From the NCBI GenBank assembly GCA_035546855.1, contig DASZVY010000018.1, positions 1 through 64,000 on the forward strand: a DNA stretch of 64,000 nucleotides, read 5' to 3'. The DNA is from Nitrobacter sp035546855. Its GTDB lineage: Bacteria > Pseudomonadota > Alphaproteobacteria > Rhizobiales > Xanthobacteraceae. Position numbers and translations under genes: made by a program. Under the pieces are notes generated by a model that did not search any database, had not been told where the DNA came from, and worked only from the letters and a program-made list of their open reading frames with translations. Positions 8,497 to 17,604 of this stretch are shown here, in pieces. Each line of letters starts with the position of its first letter. Within the stretch, counting starts at the first letter, position 1.

Positions 8497-9303
8497 ATGA
8501 CCAGCGCCCGCACGGGAACGCTTGCGCGTCTGCGCGACCGGATCGCGCGGATCGAGACCGACGGTCCCGGTGGAATGCCGGGCCGGGTGGCGCTCGGTCA
8601 TGGCGAGGCGGATGCGGTGCTGCAGGGCGGCCTCGCGCGGGGCGTGCTGCATGAGGTATTCGCGGAGGGACGACACAGCGCGGCGGCGGCGGGGTTCATC
8701 GCCGGCCTCGCGCAGCGTGTCAGTGCCGATCGGCCGCTGCTCTGGGTGCGGCAGGATTTTGCCGCGGTCGAATGCGGTGCGCTGTCGATGCCGGGTTGGC
8801 GCGAGCTTGGGCTCGATCCGCGCCGGGTGGTGAGCGTGCATGCGCCCGACGTGGAGACGGCGCTGCGGACATCCGCCGATGCACTGGCCTGCGATGCGCT
8901 CGGCGCCGTCGTGATGGAAGTTTGGGGCGAGACGCGGCTGCTGGATCTGGTCGCCAGCCGCAGGCTGACGCTGGCGGCGCGCGCGTCCGGCGTCGCCGGA
9001 TTGCTGCTGCGGGTAGCGGCGGCGCCGTTGCCGTCGACGGCGGAGACACGCTGGATCGTGCGCCCGGCGCGCTCGTCACCCGGCGCGGCGTGGCAGGCCT
9101 GGGGGGCGCCTGCGTTCGACACGCAGCTTGTCCGCAATCGTCATGGCCGGACCGGCCAATGGATCATGGAGTGGAAGTGTGATGAGTGCCTCTTCCGTGA
9201 CGCCTCGCTCCCTCGTGGGGCGACGCATTCTCAGTCTCTGGCTGCCGCGCCTGCCGACCGACCGGATCGCGCGCGCGTTGTTGCGTTCCGGCGGGCGGGT
9301 TGA
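8497..9303 (+). CDS. imuA: ImuA, mutasome accessory protein
   Basis: A 268-residue RecA/SulA-like protein that heads the imuA-imuB-dnaE2 SOS mutagenesis cassette. GEADAVLQGGLARGVLHEVF near residues 35-55 and LWVRQD are typical of alphaproteobacterial ImuA. In the family it assists ImuB and the error-prone polymerase in translesion synthesis, by contact with RecA and ImuB. ATG 8497 follows GGGAGAGCGGCGC. Its 3' end overlaps imuB by about 120 nt, indicating tight coupling. The end after the GQWIMEWKCDEC segment is low-complexity and probably poorly conserved. Control is through the LexA box at 8416-8430. Confidence 0.9.
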   Translation: MTSARTGTLARLRDRIARIETDGPGGMPGRVALGHGEADAVLQGGLARGVLHEVFAEGRHSAAAAGFIAGLAQRVSADRPLLWVRQDFAAVECGALSMPGWRELGLDPRRVVSVHAPDVETALRTSADALACDALGAVVMEVWGETRLLDLVASRRLTLAARASGVAGLLLRVAAAPLPSTAETRWIVRPARSSPGAAWQAWGAPAFDTQLVRNRHGRTGQWIMEWKCDECLFRDASLPRGATHSQSLAAAPADRPDRARVVAFRRAG

Positions 9304-10825
9304 AACATGTGACTCACAATCGAGCTCGGCAAAGACGAAGGAAACGTTACCCTGCATCGTCGTCGCCAAACAGAACAACGCGCTGGTCATCGTCGCGCTG
9401 GATGACGAAGCCGCGCGGCTTGGCCTTGCGGTCGGTCGGCCGCTCGCCAACGCCCGCGCGATCTGTCCCGAGATCGAGGTGTTCGACGCCGACGAGGTGG
9501 CCGACGCCGAAACCCTGAACGATATTGCCGACTGGTGCGATCGCTTCACGCCGCTGGTGGCGCTCGATCCGCCGCACGGCCTGCTTCTGGATATCACCGG
9601 CTGCGCGCATCTGTTCGGGGGCGAAGCCGCGTTGATGAAGCAACTCTGCGGCGCGCTGAGACGGCAGGGTTTTATTGTCAGCGCGGCGATCGCGGGCACG
9701 CCGGCCTGCGCGCGGGCGCTGACCCGGTATGGTCATGGCCGCATTGTCGCACCAGGAGGCGAAGCCGAAGCAGTCGCGCCGCTGCCGGTCTACACGCTCG
9801 GCGCGGACGATGCGATCACGCGCGGGCTGCGTCGCGCCGGGTTGAAGACCATCGGCGATGTCGCCGCGCGCGGCCGCCACGAGATCGCGGCGCGGTTCGG
9901 AGCGGCGTTCACGGCGCTCTTGGAGCAGGCGCTGGGGCAGGGCGATGCGCCGATCTCGCCGCGCAAGCCGCTGCCGGACTATATCGTCGAGAAGCGCTTT
10001 GCCGAGCCGATCGCCACCGATGACGCGATCGCGATGACGCTGACGAGTCTGGCCCGTCCGCTCGTCGCGGCGATGGAAAAACAAGGCAAGGGCGCGCGGC
10101 GGCTCGAGGCGATCTTCTTTCGCACCGACGGCGCGGTGCGCGTTATCGCGGTCGACACCGGGCGTCCCGTCACGCGGAGCGAGACCATCGACCGTCTGTT
10201 CCGCGAACGGCTCGATGCGCTGGCCGATCCGCTCGACCCTGGCTTCGGCTTCGATCTGGTGCGGCTGTCCGCCGTGCGCACCGATCCCGTGGTGCAGGAG
10301 CAGCGCGACCTCGATGCGCATGTCCGGGATAACGACGAGGTGGCGGCGCTGATCGACCGCATCGCCGCGCGGATCGGCAGCCATCGCGTCGTCGTGCATC
10401 TGCCGCAGGACACGCACATCCCGGAACGCGCGGTCCTGACCTTGCCGGCGCAGCAGCATCTTGCGGCGGCGATGCTCGCGGAATGGCCCACGCGTATCGA
10501 GGGCGAACCGCCGCTGCGGCCGTTGCGGATGTTCGCACGGCCGGAGCCGATCGAAGTCGCGAGAGCGGAGGTGCCTGACAAACCGCCACGTCATTTCACA
10601 TGGCGGCGCGCCACCCATACGGTCGTGCGTGCCGAAGGGCCCGAGCGCGTCGCGATGGAATGGTGGCGCACGCAGAAGGCGATGCCGACGCGGGATTATT
10701 TCCGCGTCGAGGATGAAATGGGCTTGCGGTTCTGGCTCTATCGCGATGGCCTCTATGGGGAAGTGATTGACGGGAACGGGGGTGCGGTTCCGCCGAAATG
10801 GTTCGTGCACGGGCTTTTCGCATGA
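9182..10825 (+). CDS. imuB: ImuB, Y-family polymerase-like protein
   Basis: About 547 residues. The N-terminus (RRILSLWLPRLPTDRIAR) has the Y-family polymerase fold start but lacks the catalytic aspartate usually found there, as is characteristic of ImuB, a catalytically dead scaffold that links the beta clamp and DnaE2. Palm and fingers are followed by a little-finger region and end with the typical WFVHGLFA. ATG 9182 is chosen as the first start compatible with family alignments; an upstream in-frame ATG at 9128 is inside imuA. The TGA at 10823-10825 overlaps the dnaE2 start (ATGA). Co-transcribed with imuA and dnaE2. Confidence 0.9.
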   Translation: MSASSVTPRSLVGRRILSLWLPRLPTDRIARALLRSGGRVETCDSQSSSAKTKETLPCIVVAKQNNALVIVALDDEAARLGLAVGRPLANARAICPEIEVFDADEVADAETLNDIADWCDRFTPLVALDPPHGLLLDITGCAHLFGGEAALMKQLCGALRRQGFIVSAAIAGTPACARALTRYGHGRIVAPGGEAEAVAPLPVYTLGADDAITRGLRRAGLKTIGDVAARGRHEIAARFGAAFTALLEQALGQGDAPISPRKPLPDYIVEKRFAEPIATDDAIAMTLTSLARPLVAAMEKQGKGARRLEAIFFRTDGAVRVIAVDTGRPVTRSETIDRLFRERLDALADPLDPGFGFDLVRLSAVRTDPVVQEQRDLDAHVRDNDEVAALIDRIAARIGSHRVVVHLPQDTHIPERAVLTLPAQQHLAAAMLAEWPTRIEGEPPLRPLRMFARPEPIEVARAEVPDKPPRHFTWRRATHTVVRAEGPERVAMEWWRTQKAMPTRDYFRVEDEMGLRFWLYRDGLYGEVIDGNGGAVPPKWFVHGLFA

Positions 10826-13800
10826 AGCATCTCCGCGATATCCCGGCCTATGCCGAAATCGGCATCACGACCAATTTCTCGTTCCTGCATGGTGGATCGC
10901 ATCCACAGGAATATGTGCATCAGGCCAGCGAACTGCGGTTGCCCGTCATCGGCATCGCCGACCGCAACACGCTGGCCGGCGTGGTGCGCGCCTACACGGA
11001 ACTGGAAAATCCCAAAGTTCGCTGCAAGCCAGGACTGCTCGTCGGTTCGCGTCTCGTGTTCATCGACGGCGCGCCGGACATTCTCGTCTACCCGCGCCAT
11101 CGCGACGCCTACGGCCGGCTCTGCCGGCTGCTCAGCAAGGGCAAGCTCGCGGCGGAGAAGGGCGAATGCCATCTGACACTGGATGACCTGCTGGAATTTT
11201 CCGAGGGGCAGCTTCTTGTCCTGACTGTGCCGCATCGCTTCGAGGCGGCGGCCGCGCTGAAAGTGCTGGAGCGATTGCAGCAAAGTCGTGCGGATGGCGT
11301 CTGGCTCGCGGCAAGCCTGCTTTATCGGGGTGACGACCGCCGTCGACTGCTGCGATTGCAGCGGATCGCAACTACCGCGCGCGTGCCGCTGCTCGCGACC
11401 AACGAGGTATTGTACCATCATCCCGCGCGCCGCCCGCTGCAGGATGTGCTGAGTTGCATTCGCGAAAAAGCGACCATCGACGCCATCGGCCGAAAACTTG
11501 AAGCCAACGCCGAGCGGCATCTGAAGCCGGCGCATGAGATGGCGCGGCTGTTTCGCGATATCCCGGAGGCCATCGCCGAAACGGTGACGTTCGCATCGCG
11601 CATCGAGTTTTCGCTCGACCAGCTCAAATATCAGTATCCCGACGAGCCGGTGCCGCCGGGCAAGACCGCGCAGCGTCATCTGGAAGATTTGACGTGGAGC
11701 GGAGCCCATCAGAAATTTACCATCCGGATTCCGCCCAAAACAAAAAAGGTTTTGCATAAGGAATTGCGTCTGATCAGGAAACTCAAATACGCCCATTACT
11801 TCCTCACCGTGCATGACATCGTGCGGTGGGCGCGGTGGCAAAATATCCTGTGCCAGGGGCGAGGGTCGGCGGCGAATTCGGCCGTGTGCTACGTGCTCGG
11901 CATCACCTCCGTCGATCCCACCAAGGTCGAGCTGCTGTTCGAGCGCTTCATTTCCAGGGAGCGGCTGGAGCCGCCCGATATCGACGTCGATTTCGAGCAT
12001 TCGCGGCGCGAGGAGGTGATGCAGTACGTCTATCGCCGCTATGGCCGTCACCGCGCCGCGATCATCGCCACCGTTATCCACTACCGGCCGCGCAGCGCCA
12101 TCCGCGATGTCGGCAAGGCGCTCGGCCTGACCGAGGATGTCACGGCGGCGCTCGCCGATACGGTCTGGGGAAGCTGGGGCGACGATGTCAGTGATATGCA
12201 GATCCGGCAGGCCGGGTTCGATCCGCAAAATCCCATGGTGCGCCGAGCCGTCGAACTGGCCGCCGAGATGATCGGCTTTCCGCGCCACCTGTCGCAGCAT
12301 GTCGGCGGCTATGTGCTAACGCAGGACCGTCTCGACACCTATGTGCCGATCGGTAACGCCGCGATGGACGACCGCACCTTCATCGAGTGGGACAAGGACG
12401 ATGTCGACGCATTACGGATGATGAAGGTCGACGTGCTGGCGCTCGGCATGCTGACTTGCATCCGCAAGTGCTTTGACCTGATCGCGGAGCACAAGGGCAA
12501 ACGCTACGAGCTTGCGACCGTTCCGCAGGACGAGAAGCCGGTCTACGAAATGTTGCAGCGTGGCGAATCCCTCGGCGTGTTTCAGGTCGAGAGCCGCGCG
12601 CAGATGAACATGCTGCCGCGCTTGAGGCCGCGCACGTTCTACGATCTCGTCGTCGAGGTGGCCATCGTGCGGCCGGGGCCGATCCAGGGCGATATGGTGC
12701 ATCCCTATCTCAAGCGGCGGGCCATGGACCCGGACAAGATCGAGTATCCCTATCCCAAAGGAGGCGACAAGGACGAACTGCGCAAGGTTCTGAAGCGCAC
12801 GCTGGGCGTGCCGCTGTTTCAGGAGCAGGCGATGCGCATCGCCATCGTCGCCGCGAAATTCACCTCGGAAGAAGCCAACGGCCTGCGCCGCGCCATGGCG
12901 ACGTTCCGCAACGTAGGCACCATAGGCTCTTTCCAGGAGAAGATGGTCAACAGCATGATCGCGCGCGGCTACGATCCCGTGTTCGCGAAAAACTGTTTCG
13001 AGCAGATCAAGGGATTCGGCTCCTATGGCTTTCCGGAAAGCCATGCGGCGAGCTTCGCGCAACTCGTCTACGTCTCATCGTGGCTGAAGCATTTCCATCC
13101 CGATGCGTTCTGCTGCTCTCTGCTGAACTCGCAGCCGATGGGGTTTTACGCGCCGGCGCAGATCGTCGGTGACGCCAAAAAGAACGGTGTCGAGGTGCGG
13201 CCCATCGACGTGTCGTTCAGCCATTCCCAGAACACGCTGGAGGAGCGCGTGGGCGCGCATCACGCCGTGCGGCTCGGTTTTCGCCAGATCGACGGATTCA
13301 AGTGGGTTGATAAGGATGCAACCAAATCAACGCCCTCCTCATGCCCGGCCTTGTGCCGGGCATCCACGTCTTTAGAACGTGACGGATGCAAAAACGTGGA
13401 TGGCCGGGACATAGGCGAGCGCAGCGACGCCGTTCTTCGAACGGCTATGCCCGGCCATGATGAGATCTGCTCCGACTGGGGCGAGCGCATCGTCGCCGCG
13501 CGCCGGCGGCGGCCGTTCACCTCCATCGAGGATTTCGCGCGCGACACGAGGCTGCCGAAGCGCGCGCTGATCCTGCTGGCGGATGCCGATGCCTTCCGCT
13601 CGCTTGGCCTCGACCGCCGTGCGGCGCTGTGGGCGGTGCGCCGCCTGCCGGACGATATGCCGCTGCCGTTGTTCGAAAGCGCCATCGCACGCGAGCTGCC
13701 GGACGAACATGCCGCGCCGTTGCCCGAGATGCCGCTGCCGGAGCAGGTGGTCGCCGATTACCAGACCGTGCGGCTGTCGCTGAAGGGGCATCCGATGGAA

Positions 13801-14277
13801 TTCCTGCGCGCGATGTTCACCCGCGAGCGCGTGGCGAGTTGCGCCGAGGTTTGTCATGCCAACGACAGGCGTCGCGTCAGATGCGCGGGTGTGGTGCTGG
13901 TGCGGCAGCGGCCGGGCAGTTCCAAGGGCGTCGTCTTCATGACGCTGGAGGACGAGACCGGCATCGCCAACGTCGTGGTATGGCCGAAGGTGATGGAGCG
14001 TTACCGCAAGGAGGTGATGGGCGCGCGGCTGATCGAGGTGGAGGGTTTTATCCAGAGCAGTCCGGAGCAGGTCGTGCACCTGATCGCGAACAAACTGACG
14101 GATCGCTCCGCCGATCTGATGGAGTTGGCGAACGACGCGCTCATTCCGCGTCATCCGCTGTCGTCGCCGGACGAGCCGCTCAACGACGACCGGCGCGATC
14201 ATCCGGACAGTCCGGCGCAACGCATCCGTCATCCGCGCAATGTCCGCATCCTGCCGCGGTCAAGGGACTTTCATTGA
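10822..14277 (+). CDS. dnaE2: DnaE2/ImuC error-prone DNA polymerase III alpha
   Basis: A 1151-residue C-family polymerase. An N-terminal PHP domain (GITTNFSFLHGGSHPQEY) is followed by the palm catalytic motif PPDIDVDF with acidic residues at 386, 388 and 390. A tandem HhH region lies around 880-930 and an OB-fold around 1015-1075 (GVVFMTLEDETG). It lacks the long DnaE1 tail. It synthesises across lesions with ImuA/ImuB. ATG 10822 overlaps the imuB stop. Oddity: residues about 836-884 are encoded by a palindromic repeat at 13338-13464 that interrupts the conserved run between 'DGFKWVD' and 'WGERIVAARR' without breaking the frame. The inserted ~42 residues are cysteine- and glycine-rich and have no family counterpart that I know. 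Confidence 0.92.
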   Translation: MKHLRDIPAYAEIGITTNFSFLHGGSHPQEYVHQASELRLPVIGIADRNTLAGVVRAYTELENPKVRCKPGLLVGSRLVFIDGAPDILVYPRHRDAYGRLCRLLSKGKLAAEKGECHLTLDDLLEFSEGQLLVLTVPHRFEAAAALKVLERLQQSRADGVWLAASLLYRGDDRRRLLRLQRIATTARVPLLATNEVLYHHPARRPLQDVLSCIREKATIDAIGRKLEANAERHLKPAHEMARLFRDIPEAIAETVTFASRIEFSLDQLKYQYPDEPVPPGKTAQRHLEDLTWSGAHQKFTIRIPPKTKKVLHKELRLIRKLKYAHYFLTVHDIVRWARWQNILCQGRGSAANSAVCYVLGITSVDPTKVELLFERFISRERLEPPDIDVDFEHSRREEVMQYVYRRYGRHRAAIIATVIHYRPRSAIRDVGKALGLTEDVTAALADTVWGSWGDDVSDMQIRQAGFDPQNPMVRRAVELAAEMIGFPRHLSQHVGGYVLTQDRLDTYVPIGNAAMDDRTFIEWDKDDVDALRMMKVDVLALGMLTCIRKCFDLIAEHKGKRYELATVPQDEKPVYEMLQRGESLGVFQVESRAQMNMLPRLRPRTFYDLVVEVAIVRPGPIQGDMVHPYLKRRAMDPDKIEYPYPKGGDKDELRKVLKRTLGVPLFQEQAMRIAIVAAKFTSEEANGLRRAMATFRNVGTIGSFQEKMVNSMIARGYDPVFAKNCFEQIKGFGSYGFPESHAASFAQLVYVSSWLKHFHPDAFCCSLLNSQPMGFYAPAQIVGDAKKNGVEVRPIDVSFSHSQNTLEERVGAHHAVRLGFRQIDGFKWVDKDATKSTPSSCPALCRASTSLERDGCKNVDGRDIGERSDAVLRTAMPGHDEICSDWGERIVAARRRRPFTSIEDFARDTRLPKRALILLADADAFRSLGLDRRAALWAVRRLPDDMPLPLFESAIARELPDEHAAPLPEMPLPEQVVADYQTVRLSLKGHPMEFLRAMFTRERVASCAEVCHANDRRRVRCAGVVLVRQRPGSSKGVVFMTLEDETGIANVVVWPKVMERYRKEVMGARLIEVEGFIQSSPEQVVHLIANKLTDRSADLMELANDALIPRHPLSSPDEPLNDDRRDHPDSPAQRIRHPRNVRILPRSRDFH
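13338..13464. repeat. Palindromic repeat inserted in frame within dnaE2 (family A)
   Basis: Begins CTCATGCCCGGCC, passes GGGCATCCACGTC, AACGTGGATGGCCGGG and GACGCCGTTCTTCGAACGG, and ends CCCGGCCATGATG. The same order of blocks appears in the intergenic copy 25697-25823; related shorter copies lie at 17605-17694 and 40599-40713. The dnaE2 copy has TTTAGAAC where the intergenic copy has TTGATGGTTAG. It also has one extra base in GGGACATAGG and one fewer in GCGCAGCG, so the reading frame stays open and in register. Confidence 0.85.
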
Positions 14278-14289
14278 GGGGCTCCCCAC

Positions 14290-14326
14290 GTCATTCCGGA
14301 TCGCGCCTTCGACGCGCCAGAATGAC
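14290..14326. repeat. Short palindromic repeat after dnaE2
   Basis: GTCATTC at 14290-14296 pairs with GAATGAC at 14320-14326, and GCGCC/GGCGC pairing lies inside. It begins 13 nt past the dnaE2 stop. It shares the GTCATTCCGG start with the repeat at 289-404. It may act as a 3' stem-loop, but it has no U-tract. Confidence 0.5.
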
Positions 14327-14361
14327 GGCAGGAATGATCGACAGTTAGACCGTCTTTTCCT

Positions 14362-14649
14362 TCACTCCACCGACGCGCCGACCGGGGGACCGCCGGGCGG
14401 CCGGTGCAGGAAGGTGATGCTCGCGAACGCGCCGAGCCAGGAGCCGATCGCGGCGAAGATCACATAGACCCAGTTCTCGGTATAGCTGATGACGGCAAAG
14501 GACGACAGAAGATACCAGACGCTGCTCCAGGTCGCGGCGGGCACGCGCCGCCGCGCCACCACCGCGGACGTGAACATCACATACACGGCGTCGGTCGCGG
14601 CGGTGGCGAGCACGACGCCGGCGGCAGTGAGGGGATCGATGGCAACCAT
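14362..14649 (-). CDS. Small inner-membrane protein of unknown function
   Basis: 95 residues with three likely membrane segments (around 8-30, 40-60 and 62-82), including SSFAVISYTENWVYVIFAAIG, and a Pro/Gly-rich C-terminus. ATG 14649 follows AAGGAGTTGCA, a strong ribosome site, which supports that the gene is real. I do not recognise a named family. It is convergent with dnaE2 and divergent from the CoA transferase gene. Any role, such as small-molecule or ion transport, would be a guess. Confidence 0.7.
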   Translation of the reverse strand: MVAIDPLTAAGVVLATAATDAVYVMFTSAVVARRRVPAATWSSVWYLLSSFAVISYTENWVYVIFAAIGSWLGAFASITFLHRPPGGPPVGASVE

Positions 14650-14764
14650 TGCAACTCCTTCATGGCTGACGCGATATCGACCGCTATGCGCGGAAGCGTA
14701 AACGGCCTAGGACAGGAACCGTCAGGCGTTCGTCTCCATGCGAACGTAGAGAAAGGCGATACCC

Positions 14765-16156
14765 ATGCAAGGTCCGCGCGACATTCTTTCCGATCTCTGG
14801 ACCTCCGTTGGCGGCGATCCCGCTGCGCTCGCGCGCGTCACCCTGACCGGCGCGGAGCCGTTGCTGCCCTCGTCGTTTCGCGTCGCCGCCGCGGGGCAGG
14901 TCAGCATCGCCGCCGCGGGCCTCGCTGCCGCCGAGATCTGGAAAATGCGTAGCGGGCAGGTGCAGACGGTCGCCGTCGACATCGGCCACGCCGCTGCCGA
15001 ATGCCGCAGCGAGCGCTACCTCAAGCGCGATGGCAATCCGCCGCCGCCGGCATGGGACGCCATCGCCGGCGTCTACAGGACCGGCGACGGCCGTTTTGTG
15101 CGGCTGCATACCAATTTTCCGCATCATCGCGACAACGTCTGCAAGGTCTTGAACTGCAAGCCGGAGCGCGAGCAGGTGCAGGCCGCGCTGATGACGTGGC
15201 AGGCGGAGGCGTTCGAGACCGCGGCCTATGCCGGCGGCTGCGTGGTTTCGATGATGCGCTCGCGTGACGAATGGCTGGCGCATCCGCACGCGGCGGCGCT
15301 GGCCGCGCTGCCGCTGATCTCGATTGAAAAGATCGGCGACGCTGTGCCCCGACCGTGGCCCGCCGGCGGCCGTCCACTGTCCGGTTTGCGTGTGCTCGAT
15401 CTGTCGCGCGTCATCGCCGGTCCCGTCGCCGGGCGCACGCTCGCGGCGCATGGCGCCGACGTCATGCTGGTCTCGAGCCCGAACCTGCCGGCGATCCCCT
15501 GGCTCACCATCGATACCGGGCGCGGCAAGCTGTCGAGCTTCGCCGATCTCGCAACCGAGGAGGGGCGCGAGGCCTTGCGAGGTCTGCTTGCGGAGGCCGA
15601 CATCTTCTCGCAGGGCTATCGTCCGCAATCCATCGCCGCGCTCGGCTTCTCGCCGCAGGAGGCCGCGCGCATCCGTCCCGGCGTCGTCTATGTGTCGCTG
15701 TCGGCCTACGGCCAGGCGGGCCCGTGGGCCGGCCGCCGTGGCTTTGACTCGCTGGTCCAGACCTCGACCGGCTTCAACCATGCCGAAGGGCAGGCGGCTG
15801 GTGTCGACGGCCCGAAGGAACTGCCGGCGCAGATTCTCGACCATGCCACCGGCTACCTCATGGCGTTCGGCGCCATGATGGCGCGGGCGCGCCAGGCCCG
15901 CGAAGGCGGAAGCTGGCACGTCCAGGTCTCGCTGGCCCGGACCGGGCAATGGCTGTGGGACATGGGCCGGGTCGCCAACGGTTTTGCGGCACCGGACCTC
16001 GGCGGCGAAGCCGTTCGGCCGCTTCTGGAGGATGTCCCCTCGGGGTTCGGGACGCTCAGCGCCGTCAGGCATTCGGCTGTCCTGTCGGAGACCCCCGCAT
16101 TCTGGGCGCGCCCGGCGGTGCCGCTCGGCAGCCATGCGCCGCTCTGGCCGGGTTAG
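14765..16156 (+). CDS. CaiB/BaiF family (class III) CoA transferase
   Basis: 463 residues. The central part has the family III signature: PLSGLRVLDLSRVIAGPVAGRTLAAHGADV, then DIFSQGYRP, RPGVVYVSLSAYGQ and GFDSLVQTSTGF, and HATGYLMAFGAMMARA. Enzymes of this type move CoA between organic acids via an enzyme-bound aspartyl-CoA intermediate. The N-terminal ~200 residues form a less conserved first half, as in the two-half, longer members of the family. Cytosolic. A terminator-like hairpin at 16225-16246 follows. Substrates are not predictable from the neighbours. Confidence 0.87.
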   Translation: MQGPRDILSDLWTSVGGDPAALARVTLTGAEPLLPSSFRVAAAGQVSIAAAGLAAAEIWKMRSGQVQTVAVDIGHAAAECRSERYLKRDGNPPPPAWDAIAGVYRTGDGRFVRLHTNFPHHRDNVCKVLNCKPEREQVQAALMTWQAEAFETAAYAGGCVVSMMRSRDEWLAHPHAAALAALPLISIEKIGDAVPRPWPAGGRPLSGLRVLDLSRVIAGPVAGRTLAAHGADVMLVSSPNLPAIPWLTIDTGRGKLSSFADLATEEGREALRGLLAEADIFSQGYRPQSIAALGFSPQEAARIRPGVVYVSLSAYGQAGPWAGRRGFDSLVQTSTGFNHAEGQAAGVDGPKELPAQILDHATGYLMAFGAMMARARQAREGGSWHVQVSLARTGQWLWDMGRVANGFAAPDLGGEAVRPLLEDVPSGFGTLSAVRHSAVLSETPAFWARPAVPLGSHAPLWPG

Positions 16157-16224
16157 GCGGCGGCCGGACACCTTCGATCACAAAGCGCTGACGGACAGCC
16201 GGCCTTTCAAAATTTTAATCCTTA

Positions 16225-16246
16225 ACCCCGATCGGGGTGCGTTTTT
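16225..16246 (+). terminator. Intrinsic terminator after the CoA transferase gene
   Basis: ACCCC-GATC-GGGGT at 16225-16238 forms a short stem, followed by GCG and five T residues at 16242-16246. It separates the CoA transferase gene from the efflux adaptor gene. Confidence 0.6.
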
Positions 16247-16325
16247 CGATTGTCCGACACACAAATTGGGCACTATTAGCGCGCAGGCGTTCGCCCGGAT
16301 TGGCCGCATCCGATTGATAGCAACA

Positions 16326-17573
16326 GTGATCCGTTTGATTGACCGATTCCAGGGACTGAGGGGACGGCCTGCCGCGTTCGCGGCGGGGCTGGTGGTGGTT
16401 GCCGCGGTCGCCGTGGCGACCGTGGAATACGCCGGCCACCGCGCCCCTGTGCGGGATTCCGACATCTCCAGCCAGTCGCGCAAGACGGCGTCGGATCGCT
16501 ACACTCCGACACCGGCCGAATGGGCCAGCCTGACGGTCCAGCCGGTCGAGGAGCGGACTTTTCGCGCCGAGCACGTCACCGAAGGCAAGATCGCGGTCGA
16601 TGAGGATCATGCGACGCCGGTGTTCTCGCCCTATGCCGGCCGGGTCACCAAGCTGCTGGCCCGGTCCGGCGATCACGTCGAGCAGGGGCAGCCGCTGTTC
16701 GTGATCGAGGCCGCCGACACCGTGCAGGCGCAGAACGACTTCATTGCCGCCGCGACCGGCCTTAACAAGGCGAAGTCGGCGCTCGACCTCGCGCAAATCC
16801 AGGAGACCCGCGCCAAGGACCTGTTCGAGGGCAAGGCCGTTCCGCTCAAGGACTACCAGCAGGCGCAAGCGACGCTCGCACAGGCGCAGAGCGATCTGCG
16901 CTCGTCGCAGACGGCGCTCGAGGCGGCGCGCAATCGCCTACGGATTCTCGGTCTCAGCGACCAGGCCATCAACGCCTTTCAGGACAAGGGACGCATCGAC
17001 CCCGACACCACCATCGTCGCGCCGATCCAGGGCACGGTGGTCCAGCGCAAGGTCGGACCCGGCCAGTACGTCAACGCCGGCGCCAGCGATCCCGTTTTCG
17101 TGATCGGCGATCTGTCGAAAGTCTGGCTGACGGCGTTCGTCCGCGAGACCGATGCATCGGCGGTGGCGGTCGGCCAGGACGTTTCCTTCACCGTGCTGGC
17201 GATGCCGGAGCGCAAGATGAAGGCGCGCATCGACTACGTCGCGGCCGCGATCGATCCTGCGACCCGCCGCCTTCTGGTGCGGGCGACCGTTGACAACAAG
17301 GACGGCCTGCTCAAGCCGGAAATGTTCGCAAACGTCACCATCTATTCGCCCGGCGACCAGTCGGCGGTCGCGGTGCCGAAGCAGGCCCTGATCTATGAGG
17401 GCGACACGGTCCGGATCTGGGTGGTTCACGACGACAGGTCGATCGAACTGCGTCAGATCAAGACCGGGTTGACCAACGGCGACCTCGTCGAGGTCGCAGG
17501 CAACCTCAAAGCCGGCGAGCGCATCGTCACCAAGGGCAGTCTTTTCATCGACCGGGCCGCGTCGGGGAGTTAG
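16326..17573 (+). CDS. RND efflux periplasmic adaptor (CusB/CzcB-like)
   Basis: About 415 residues. An N-terminal hydrophobic anchor or signal (FAAGLVVVAAVAVATVEYAG) is followed by a lipoyl-type half (VFSPYAGRVTKLLARSGDHVEQGQPLFVIE), an alpha-helical hairpin rich in Ala/Gln (about 140-220), the second lipoyl half (TTIVAPIQGTVVQRKVGPGQYV) and a beta-barrel domain. It links an inner-membrane RND pump to an outer-membrane channel in the periplasm. I use GTG 16326, giving VIRLIDRFQGL; TTG 16335 is an alternative, and the longer frame upstream overlaps the CoA transferase gene and is unlikely. The pump gene follows after a 150-nt gap filled by a repeat. Confidence 0.87.
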   Translation: MIRLIDRFQGLRGRPAAFAAGLVVVAAVAVATVEYAGHRAPVRDSDISSQSRKTASDRYTPTPAEWASLTVQPVEERTFRAEHVTEGKIAVDEDHATPVFSPYAGRVTKLLARSGDHVEQGQPLFVIEAADTVQAQNDFIAAATGLNKAKSALDLAQIQETRAKDLFEGKAVPLKDYQQAQATLAQAQSDLRSSQTALEAARNRLRILGLSDQAINAFQDKGRIDPDTTIVAPIQGTVVQRKVGPGQYVNAGASDPVFVIGDLSKVWLTAFVRETDASAVAVGQDVSFTVLAMPERKMKARIDYVAAAIDPATRRLLVRATVDNKDGLLKPEMFANVTIYSPGDQSAVAVPKQALIYEGDTVRIWVVHDDRSIELRQIKTGLTNGDLVEVAGNLKAGERIVTKGSLFIDRAASGS

Positions 17574-17604
17574 GTCATTTTCGCTTGGGCACGATATGCG
17601 CGGT

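Noticed and set aside
16205..16225. TTTTAATCCTTAAC as a CtrA box
   Set aside because: The two TTAA elements are separated by three bases, not seven, and the site lies in a terminator region.
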